From Limnoperna fortunei (lineage: Eukaryota; Mollusca; Bivalvia; Mytilida; Modiolidae): a stretch of DNA of 64,000 bases. The position numbers were made by a program, and so were the translations under genes. A model generated the notes under the pieces. The model did not search any database. It was not told the DNA's origin and worked only from the letters and a program-made list of their open reading frames with translations. This document shows, in pieces, positions 11,801 to 23,800 of this stretch; within the stretch, counting starts at the first letter, position 1; each line of letters opens with the position of its first letter. The DNA is taken from assembly GCA_944474755.1 (NCBI GenBank), contig OX104113.1:23440432-23504431 (forward strand). The letters run 5' to 3'.

Positions 11801-14800
11801 TATTTTGGCAGTCATTTTCATTTTTTTATTTAAAATATGTTTACATACTTGTAACAGTGCATTTCACATAAAATACATACCAGTACTATTTTTATAGGAT
11901 TCACAGTGTTGAAATTTTTAACTAGTTTTACATGTACATTTACTTGATTTATAATTCTAGCAACTTTAAAAAAAAAAATTTATTCTATTGTAATTTATTT
12001 TTTCCTGGTTTTTCATTGATACTTTATCCTTAATAATTTAAACTGCTCAAAATAATTCCAAGCATCTTGATAATATAAAATCAAACAAAATGGAAGTTTC
12101 TGCAGTTATCCGATGTTTGGATATCTCACATGAGTCAAATAAATATATCTAACAAAAGATCAACATAGTCATTTTATTGACTGCTTAATGTTGTTTGCCT
12201 TTTTTATAAGTGTAAAACCATTATTTTTTTCCTAATTTCAAGAAAAACATCGATAAATTTTCCCAATTGAAAAGGAGGGGGCTGTTTTTAAAAAAGGCAA
12301 CAAAATCACTGACAGCTGCATCCTCATAATTTGACCTTGACCTTGCATTTCCAGTTGAGTGACTTTGAAAGTTTTTGATGGCATAATTCTGATAGTGCTG
12401 GTACTTAAGGTTTAACTCATGTTGAAAATATTCAGTTGGGTTGTCATTAGCCTTCTACTAAATACAAGTAAATATAAAATGCTCCATTCAATTCTATGTT
12501 CTTATTCATGTGATAATGTATGCATTATATAGATTAAAAATAATTCTAGTATCAAATTTTTCTCCATCATGGAACACAATGGGGGACATGGGAAATGATC
12601 TGTGTCCATCCCTGTACAATCAATAATACTATGTGAATGCTACATTTTGGAAACCCCTGGATAGATTTTTATTAAATTTAGTAGGATTATTGGACACCTA
12701 ATGATTGAATTTCACATCCATTTTAATTCAACAAATTTCGACATCTACACATAGCAATCTTGATTCCTTAATGAAACATAAATTCCAACAAAGCCCAGTG
12801 ATAGTGAGCCCACCAGAGAGAGAACATAATTACAGTTTCAACATAAATTCAAGAACTAAAGAAGAAAAATACAATATAAAAACAATATATTTTATATAAC
12901 AATATTTGTACTTTCGTTTTAATATTTGCTCTATTTTTAACTTCATAATCTATATTTATATTTATATGTCATCATAACTACGATTGTTCATTGTTACATC
13001 ATTTTTGCGAACCTGAAAAAGTACTTAAGCTTGTTAATTTTGTGTAATAATTGTCCTGAAGACGGCAGGCAACTGCCGAAACTAGTCGAACAAAATAAAC
13101 ATAGACTGTTGTATCCTACGAAGTGTTGTTGTCAAGTCTTTAATATTTAAAAAATAATATGTAATTTTGAATATAACACCAATGTTGTAGGCAATAGCAA
13201 CTGTAAGGAGAAGTCAAAATGTAAGTTTTGTGGTATATTACAATATGTTTGTCTTGTTGGTTGCATTTTGCCTAGTTAATTTGCAGAGTTTGTAAAACAT
13301 CTCATCTTTCTACTGTTTATGGGTTGGATATACATATATAAAAGGCTTAAATAAAATATATCTTTGTACATGTATTTTACTTGTAATTCAAAAGACATTT
13401 CTGTATCAATAATTAAATGTCCTAGTAATATTCAGAATTTAAGATCTGTTATCTACAACCAAGAATAATTTCATTTGATATGTAACAGCCAATTTCATTG
13501 TCTTGACATACCCAATTTTTGCATCCTTAAAAATGTTTGATCAATAAATCTTGCAAAAATATTTCCAGTTTTTATTTTGTCTAAAAATTTGCAACAAAAT
13601 AAAATCCACATATAGTGCTGAGGCCTAAAACAACCTTTTCTATTTTATATGGTTAAAAATGTTCCAAAATAGAAATCATTCTTAAATTTAATATTACAAA
13701 CTCTGGAGATATTCTAGGTTTATTTCTGTATGCTTTGACAAACTGTCTTGTTTTATAATGTTTATGTCCATATGCATGATTTAATTTTATGTCAGACTGT
13801 ATTTACCTTTATGTTATACATTTTCAGATGCATGAATTGGCTTGCTCAGTTTGTTATGACAAATGTTAATTGTGCTGTGTTTTCAAGAAATGGTAAGCAG
13901 GCTATACAGTGTATCTGTATTTTGTATATTAATAAATATCTTCGATTATTATGTCACACACAAAAATGTAGTGGAGAAATAACTACTTTCATGCCTGTTG
14001 AAAAAAAAATTTTTACACATTGGTTTTATATCTGAAAGGAAAGATTATGTTTGAATGTTGTTTTGATTGATGCATCTTCATTTGAGATTTTTGCTCAACT
14101 TTTGACAAATTTCTCCAAAAACATCATAATGATGTATACATGTATTGTCTTTTTAAGCAACAAATGATATCCTAAAAGTTTTGATATTTACTGGTATCTT
14201 CAACACAGTACATTGTCTTGCCATAATTCGAGTTTGGCTAAAATAGTCCTTACCCACAATTATTTATATTTGAAAAGTATTTTAATCTGGTTCTGATGTC
14301 CAATGTGTTAATGGCTGAAAAATTTTGTGGGACCAATTCCCTATTTTCGGAATACAAGAATTACTTCCCATTTTCAAGAGTTGTCTTTCATAACAGCAGG
14401 TATCTAGTATTGAACTGATAGGGAAAAATCATGTTTTTATTATACCCCCCGCAAACTAGTTTGGGGGGGTATATAGGAATCATCCTGTCTGTCTGTCTGT
14501 CCACATCCCTTGTAAGGGCTTCTCCTCCTAAACCGCTTGACAGATTTTGATGAAACTTTACCTGAAGTACATCATATGTAGATGTGCATGAAGAATTTTC
14601 GTCGTTGTCGGATATTATTCAGGGGAGGTAATTGGACTTAGACTTTTAAAAGATAGTATTCAGTGCGGGACCTCGTAAGCGCAACTCCTCCTAAACCGTT
14701 TGACAGATTTTGATGAAACTTTACATGAAGGAAGTACATCATGTGTAGATGTGCATGAAGAATTTTCGTCGCTGTCGGATATTATTCAGGGGAGATAATT

Positions 14801-17800
14801 GGACTTGAAGCGAAGTGGGGGGTATCCCTTTGTGAGCGTGCTCACAGTCCACACTGGGTTTTTTTTAAATAATGTCTGTGGACAGACTGTTGCAATACAA
14901 CTAAAAAAACTGCAGAATTAGTTTGCACATCATAACAATTTTTACCAGATGCTTGCTATATGTGAATAATAAAATATTGTAGACAAATTAATTTTTACCC
15001 ACAGTAGGTACTACTGTATAAAGTACCTGCTCTAAAGAACAGATAACTTTGCAAATGGGAGATAAATCTTGTTTATCGCAAGGAGGGAATGGCAAGTTTT
15101 TCAGTTTGTCCATCCGGCTAGCCTCAGTCTTACCATTGCATTTAAACTGATTTATCAGATTATGAAATTTTGCACACTTATTTACAAATACAAGGACATA
15201 GTGCAATAAAATTTTTTTATTGAAAATGAATTGCAAAATACAGACTATCTGTATCATCATTTTGAAACATATATTTTACCCTTACCAATCATGTAGCCTT
15301 TTCAATAGATCAGTGAAATAATGTCCTTATTTTTTTCGAGTTGCAATAAAAGTCCAGGAAGGTGAGACGTAGGGTTTGCTATAAATATGGCATTGTGGTC
15401 AGCACCAATGAGAACATTAAAGTCCAATTATAGTGATAATGTGATTTTGGCAATGTTGAGGCAACACACATCATTTGATAACATCTTTTTATGGCAACAG
15501 TTTTTTGTTTGTAGAAAGACCTATAATAAATATATGTTCATTGTAGACGCCATTGGTTGCAACTCCAAATCAGACAGAAAATGATAGTGATCTCCCAACT
15601 CTCAACCCACAGCGGCGTAGAAGAAACACTGCTGTTGTAGCAAATAACTTTATTCAAGCTGTTGTAAGTTTTTTTCATACAAGTTGAAGGACGTAAAAGT
15701 AAAACCATTACAAAAACATTGCTTAACTTGATTATCTTAATCTAAGATTAAATCATCTAAGTATATGAAACATATATAAATGTTTCTCCATGTAAATCAG
15801 GTTTTCCACCTTAAACATCTTAGTTACAGCTTGCAGGATAGTATGATACTGTACTTTATTATTAGCAGAGTTACGAAGATCCTGATGAAGATGATTTTAC
15901 TAGTCCTGTAAACAGCAATGAGATGGTTAGTATAGCTTAAAAAGTAAAATAAATTAGTGCTGATTGTGTTGAATGTCTCCCAAAAGAACCCCAATTGCCA
16001 CTATATTCTTGATTATGTTGAAAACCCCCAAGTAGACATGATATGCTAAGTTGACTTAGGAGGGGTGGGAAGTGTGGTGAAACGGCTGCCATCACAAAAT
16101 GGTGTTGTTCGCTTCCAATTTTTTTTGACAAAATTGCTCAGTATAGTTAGATGTATTAGTATACCAAATTTCATTGAAATTGCTCTGGGTTTTCAAGATA
16201 TTAAGTAATTTTAAGGGGGCGGGGCATGACCCCCCCCCCCCCCCGACCCTCCCATGGTACCAAATGACTTGTCTTATCATAAGGAGTCAGAATATATATG
16301 CTTATAGGGTGGGGATCCCAATGGTTTTCAAGATGTTAAATAATTTGTCATTTGAGGGTGGGGGATGACCCCCTCCTACCCTGCCATAGTACCGAATGAT
16401 TCATCTTATCATAAGGAGTAATAATATATATGGTTATAGGGTAGGAATGTTAACTACTTTTGAAATATTAAAAAAGTATCAATTTTCGAGGTATTTGGAG
16501 GGGTGTGGCACAACCCATGGGGGGGGGAGGGGGCTACACTTGAAAAATGGTTAGGACCCACATCTCATAGGGGTCTATCATAGTGCAAAATTTGAACAAA
16601 ATCTGTGAAGTATAAAGTGAAACTTCTTCTAAATATGAATTACAGTGTGTAAGGAAGTACACTGATTGATTTGATCTTATACCTGAATAAGGCCAAAAGA
16701 AATATATGTTTACTGTATCCTGTTGAAAAAAATTTGGTCAGTAGGTTGGGATTTTTTGATTTTTTTTTACTGTTATAGGTCCCAAGAATAAATGTCTGTT
16801 GTCCTGCAAAAACAACATAAAATCAACTGCTTCTTCTGATTTATAACCTTGTTTTTACTCCAAAATTATAATTCAAATCATTGAAAGTATACTAAAAACA
16901 ATGTTTGTGTCACCATTTTGCTTTTCATGCATGCTAAAACTAAATCCTGATCCCAGTTTAGTCCCGAAATTCTGGATTTCCCAATTTTCAAATAAAAATA
17001 TTTAGGGTCAGCGGCCTAAAAATAGCGTCAGTCGAAATACAGTAAACACACATATTTTTTTGCCTCAATTCAAAAACGTGGACATCTGATATCAGGCATA
17101 CTGACACTTTGATTTATAGTCTATGTATCAACAGCTGTGTCATGTGACCTTGACCTCCATTTCATGCTTCAATTGCTCTGCAAACATTGGTCAGTATTTT
17201 GGGGCATATAATTTTTTGTAAGAGATTTGTGTAAAATGAATTGCTTAAAAGTATAATACCTAGGCATTTGATATTTTTTATATCAAATTTTTTTTAAGAC
17301 AAGGATACTTTTTCTTAATATGTGTTATAGTATGTGAGGAAGTTCATTGGTTAATTTGATGTGGTACCTGAATATTTTGTGTTAATAATTACACAATATC
17401 AAACTGATTTCTGATTTTATGTTTTTTGTTGTTCTTCAGCCAAGAAGAAGAGGCAGAGGCCAAGGGAGAATTCCAGGGGAAGGAAGAATTGCAGGTCAAG
17501 GTAGAAGTAGAGGTCAAAGGAGTAGTCAAGGTAGAGGCAGAGGCCAAGTGAGTAGTCAAGGTAGAGGCAGAGGCCAAGGGAGTAGTCAAGGTAGAGGCAG
17601 AGGCCAAGGGAGAATTCCAGGGGAAGGAAGAATTGCAGGTCAAGGTAGAAGTAGAGGTCAAAGGAGTAGTCAAGGTAGAGGCAGAGGCCAAGTGAGTAGT
17701 CAAGGTAGAGGCAGAGGCCAAGGGAGTAGTCAAGGTAGAGGCAGAGGCCAAGTGAGTAGTCAAGGTAGAGACAGAGGCCAAGGGAGTGTTCAAGGTAGAG

Positions 17801-20800
17801 GCAGAGGCCAAGTGAGTAGTCAAGGTAGAGGCAGAGGCCAAGTGAGTAGTCAAGGTAGAGGCAGAGGCCAAGGGAGTAGTCAAGGTAGAGACAGAGGCCA
17901 AGGGAGTAGTCAAGGTAGAGGCAGAGGCCAAGTGAGTAGTCAAGGTAGAGGCAGAGGCCAAGGGAGTAGTCAAGGTAGAGGCAGAGGCCAAGGGAGTAGT
18001 CAAGGTAGAGGCAGAGGCCAAGTGAGTAGTCAAGGTAGAGACAGAGGCCAAGGGAGTAGTCAAGGTAGAGGCAGAGGCCAAGTGAGTAGTCAAGGTAGAG
18101 GCAGAGGCCAAGGGAGTAGTCAAGGTAGAGGCAGAGGCCAAGTGAGTAGTCAAGGTAGAGACAGAGGCCAAGGGAGTAGTCAAGGTAGAGGCAGAGGCCA
18201 AGGGAGTAGTCAAGGTAGAGGCAGAGGCCAAGGGAGTAGTCAAGGTAGAGGCAGAGGCCAAGGGAGTAGTCAAGGTAGAGGCAGAGGCCAAGGGAGTAGT
18301 CAAGGTAGAGGCAGAGGCCAAGTGAGTAGTCAAGGTAGAGACATAGGCCAAGGGAGTAGTCAAGGTAGAGACAGAGGCCAAGGGAGTAGTCAAGGTAGAG
18401 ACAGAGGCCAAGGGAGTAGTCAAGGTAGAGGCAGAGGCCAAGTGAGTAGTCAAGGTAGAGGCAGAGGCCAAGGGAGTAGTCAAGGTAGAGACATAGGCCA
18501 AGGGAGTAGTCAAGGTAGAGACAGAGGCCAAGGGAGTAGTCAAGGTAGAGGCAGAGGCCAAGGGAGTAGTCAAGGTAGAGGCAGAGGCCAAGTGAGTAGT
18601 CAAGGTAGAGGCAGAGGCCAAGGGAGTAGTCAAGGTAGAGACAGAGGCCAAGTGAGTAGTCAAGGTAGAGACATAGGCCAAGGGAGTAGTCAAGGTAGAG
18701 GCAGAGGCCAAGTGAGTAGTCAAGGTAGAGACAGAGGCCAAGGGAGTAGTCAAGGTAGAGGCAGAGGCCAAGTGAGTAGTCAAGGTAGAGACAGAGGCCA
18801 AGGGAGTAGTCAAGGTAGAGGCAGAGGCCAAGTGAGTAGTCAAGGTAGAGGCAGAGGCCAAGTGAGTAGTCAAGGTAGAGGCAGAGGCCAAGTGAGTAGT
18901 CAAGGTAGAGGCAGAGGCCAAGTGAGTAGTCAAGGTAGAGGCAGAGGCCAAGGGAGTAGTCAAGGTAGAGACAGAGGCCAAGGGAGTAGTCAAGGTAGAG
19001 ACAGAGGCCAAGTGAGTAGTCAAGGTAGAGACAGAGGCCAAGGGAGTAGTCAAGGTAGAGACAGAGGCCAAGTGAGTAGTCAAGGTAGAGGCAGAGGCCA
19101 AGGGAGTAGTCAAGGTAGAGGCAGAGGCCAAGTGAGTAGTCAAGGTAGAGGCAGAGGCCAAGTGAGTAGTCAAGGTAGAGACATAGGCCAAGGGAGTAGT
19201 CAAGGTAGAGGCAGAGGCCAAGTGAGTAGTCAAGGTAGAGGCAGAGGCCAAGTGAGTAGTCAAGGTAGAGACATAGGCCAAGGGAGTAGTCAAGGTAGAG
19301 ACATAGGCCAAGGGAGTAGTCAAGGTAGAGGCAGAGGCCAAGTGAGTAGTCAAGGTAGAGACATAGGCCAAGGGAGTAGTCAAGGCAGAGGCAGAACCTC
19401 AGCAGTCTCACCAACTTCTTCAACTTCTAGACAAAACAATGTATGTCAATTTTGTGCATCACTTTTTTCTTGTGAATATAATGCCTTGTATTTTCATTAA
19501 AATTTTTAGAATTTGTTCAAATTATTTGCAGACTTTGTATCCAACGTTGTTGTCTACACATTCAAAAATCGTTTCAAACTCCAAATGAATTTAGTTTCGT
19601 GGACCTACGCCCTGTGTTGCCTACTTATTTATATGTAAACTAACCAAGTTAAAATCAAATTTTTAAAAAGTGTTTGAATTGTTTCAACCAATACATTCAT
19701 TAGAGTACTTTAATTAATGACAGAATAGTATATCAGAAATTAGCGTTAAAAGAACTTATTATATTGTGAAATAAGAGTTAATACATTATTTTGACATATT
19801 ATAGGTGGCAGTAAGAAGAGAAGTTGTATTTGAAGACTCAGAGGTGGGATCACCCACAGTCCAAATAAGAAGGCCTATAGAGGTTGAAGGAACTGAAACA
19901 AGATCAGTATTGGATTTGCCAACTGAGTAAGTAATTTATTGCATTTATTTACTTATGTGTATGACATTGTATATTAAGGATCAAGAATTAAAAATGTCTA
20001 AAACAAGGCAATTACACATAGGAGAAATTGTGTATTAACAAACAAAAATAATAAAGTCATGACCTCACCTTGTGTTGTTAGGTGATGTTCTATGTCCGGA
20101 ACATTTGAAGCAGGTTTTTGAGAGCCTCTCATTTTATTGTTGCAGGGATGTCGTTAGTTTGGATGATACCAGAGAAAGTGAGGTGACTGAAATTATTGAT
20201 TTCATTCCAGCTGTACATAATGAACCTACTGTTGTAGAAAGAAGGTATGGAAAAGTATATGTTTTAGAACTGTTGTAGAACAAAACTTAGGGTTGCAAGT
20301 ATATTGTGGTTAAGCATACCACTGCTTAAATCTCAAATTAAGGATGTGAGTGCGCTTTAGTTTTCACTTTGTCCTTCCATCCACAACATTTTTGAGAACG
20401 CGGAAACTCCAAAACTTAAATGTGTTCTCCAATTGGAAATTTAACACAGTGATTTGGTTTGCATATTAAAATTGCATGTAAATCCGCCTTCCAGGTGAGC
20501 TATTGTCGTCAGTTGGGGTCCGTCGTCGTCTGTCATTGTCAACTTTTTTCAAACATCTTCTCCATCATAATGAATAGTCCTTAGGGCATTGAACAAAAAG
20601 TTTTCATGGGATTTTTGATCCTTAATTAAACATGTCCGTCATGGTTAAAAATACAACATAGGGGGTATGGCCACTTTTAAAGCATCATAACTCAAAAACT
20701 ATAATAATAGCATACGCAAATTTCTGTTCATATTGCCTTTTTCAATTTTGTTATAACTATGCAATTTTTCTGCATTTTCTTTTCATTTCAGTCTTATGCC

Positions 20801-23800
20801 CTCGGTATCGGCTATTTCAAATGCGATAAAAGATCACAGGAAAGATTTCATCAGTAATGATGAAGAAAATCCACTTCTTATGGAAGTAAGACGACAGACA
20901 ATGCTAAAAGATGCTTTGAGTTTAATCAGGCTCTTGCAAGATGATCTCAGTAATCCATTGAGAATTTCATTTCTTGGGGAAGTAGGAGTGGATTTGGGTG
21001 GCCTGCGGCGAGAGTTCTGGAGTTTGTTTCTCTACAAATTGTCACATTCCATTTACATGAAAGGTATCAATTTTTACCAGGTCTAGGACCCTTTCTCTAT
21101 GTCTGTTGCACTAAAGGTGTACATAATTCGGGTAATTTTAATCTCATACCTTAAGACCTTTCTATTAAAATGCAGGTACCAAGGTAGGACTGCAATTCAC
21201 AACCCTTACACCAATGTTATTGCACAAATATCAATATTATGAGTGTAGCAATAAAATACCAATACAACAAGAAATCAACTGAACATAGGATTTTAAAAAA
21301 AATCTTATCTGAAAGGATTGAACAGAATTAAATGAAATTTCTGTATGGAAAAATGTCACTTTTGTTGCTTTTTCCTTTGTGCCGGTGAGCCAGATGTGAC
21401 TTGTTCAGAACATGCAGTGTTCTCCCTAAGCCCATATAGCACCAAATTTCACAAAACTTTGTAAGTGTGAAATTTCTCTCAAGTGTAATTTTCAAGGATT
21501 TTGAATGAAATCATTACTTACAACAAATTTAATACTTACAAATTTGTGTGAAAAGAGCTACTGGTCCTATATTTTTACCATGATGCTAATTTCTTCACTT
21601 TACAATAGAATGTAAACAGACCATGGTGCTATCAAAATTCTGGGGAGAACACTTACAGGGAATGGAAAAAGATAAATGTAAATACTTATTATTAAAAAAT
21701 CTTTTTGTAATGATAGTTTCAATGAAAGGCATGGATCCTTCTTGGATATGCTACACAATTTTCATTTACAATTTGATGGATTGTTTCTTTTTTGTTCCAT
21801 AATAAATATTTATTTTGATGACAGGTAGCCCAGGAGCTCAAACCTTGCAGAAAAATGAGCTAGAATTGGAAAGAAAAACATATTTTCATCTTGGTCAGCT
21901 TGTTGCCTTATCAATACTAGAGGATGGCCCAGGCATTCCTTTATTCTCAGAAGCTGTTACTGACTATATTTTACATGGAAAAATTCAGTCAGATGACGAT
22001 AATGACCTGGGTGAACTAAAAGAAACTTATCAAAAGGTATATTTGTTTCACTAGTATAGCAAAAGAAAATTAGTGTTCCTCCTGTTTAAAGATTACTAAT
22101 ATACAGAGCACCATGGTCATGGATTTTCATAACAAGAATAAATATGTGCCGAGTGGGTTATCGTTCATCAATATATCAGGAGATAAATTGGCTTTTTCCA
22201 ATATATACAGCTGTTTGACTGGACTGTTGCGAATGGGGGGGGGGGGGGGGGGTGGGGGGGTCATTTCAATCCCCAAAAAGAATTTATAAAACATGTACTT
22301 AAGCAATGAGATGTTCTTTTTACAGATGATGAATTGTTCCTCCAATCAAGATTTGCAGGCAGTGTACAATGAAATTATTGACCAGGCATCAAGAGTTGGA
22401 TTTTTAGTACCAGTTTATCAGATGACAAAAAATCACCTTCCTCTGTTGAAACAAGCTATTATTAAACATCAGGTCAAAGATTCTAGGGATGAATTGGATG
22501 ACTTCATTAAAGGTACTTATATCATGTATAGTTAAAAAAATTGAAGAATGTGTCCACGGGACACAGATGCCCCCGCTAAATGAAGTCCCAAACAGGAAGT
22601 AGTTGTCCGACAGGTCTGAAAGACGCTTAGGATGTACTACTTGTGATACTGAACCACCCTGCCAAATTTCAAATTGTTCTCCTGTATGGTTTCTGAGAAA
22701 AGCATGACAGAAATTCGTACAGATGGACGTACGTACAAATGAAGTCCCAAACAGGAAGTAGTTTTCCGACAGGTTAGAAAGTCGCTTAGGACGTACAACT
22801 TGTGATACTGAACCACCCTGCCAAGTTTCAAATTGTTCTCTTATACCATTTTTGAGAAAAGCTTGAGGGAAATTTGTACAGACATGTCATCGCTGGGCAT
22901 AAAAGAAACCAAAAAACGAGGAATTAAATAATGATTCACTGAAAAAAAAATTCCCAGAAGTTTTTATGCCAAATGTTCCTTCATTTACCAAAATTAAAGG
23001 ATTTAGTCAGTTTTCAAATATCTGGTTGTGTGATTCAGTAATTTGGGCTAGGCCGACCATTGGTAGGGTTACTATAGTAATCACTCGTCTATTATATCAT
23101 TTTTGTCACATTTTTTCTGAGCAACTGCAATCCACAGGCCTTGGATATTTGGTATGCAACTTTCAAATTTTAAAATATTTTTTTTCTATGATACTTGGTT
23201 TTATAAATAAAAAAAAGCTTGTTGCATGTATGTTCTGGGTTTCTTAAAATTTCTATTAAAATGAAGTTTTTCTGAGAAGTTGAAAAATAAGTACAATAAG
23301 TCACCATACAGTAAGGCTTGCATGTAGATGTCATTGCTTATGTTTCTCTCAGCATTTTAAAATTTGTGCTAGATGTGTTACAGCTGAGCAACTCTTTTGG
23401 AAAAAAAAATTATGGAGCCGAGGTATTGGAAATGTTCATGTTTCAAAAAGGACAAATTAGTAATTTAACAAAAATTTATCTGGTCATGCTTGGAGATATT
23501 GTTATATAATGTCAAATTACAAATATTTTTTTAACACAATTAAAATGAACAATAGTGGCTGTACTGTAGTCTTACCTTGACAATTTCAATCCGGGTTTGT
23601 TTATGTACGTATGGCTAAAAAGTATTTCATTTCAATAATACCATTTTAGGTCTAGAAACTCATTTTCTACTGAGTGTTTTGAGAAGAGAGGAAAATATAA
23701 AAAAATGCTAGAGCTCTTTTTTCTGGAAAAATAAAACCAGTCACTGCTGTTGCTGTGCGAAATCTTCTTGAATTCAAATACTCTGAAGGAAATGCACAGA

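Noticed and set aside
17389..19423. Two long minus-strand open frames (664 and 668 codons)
   Set aside because: They are the antisense of the 30-bp coding minisatellite, whose unit lacks stops in several frames. The plus-strand exon has splice borders and phases that fit the HECT gene.
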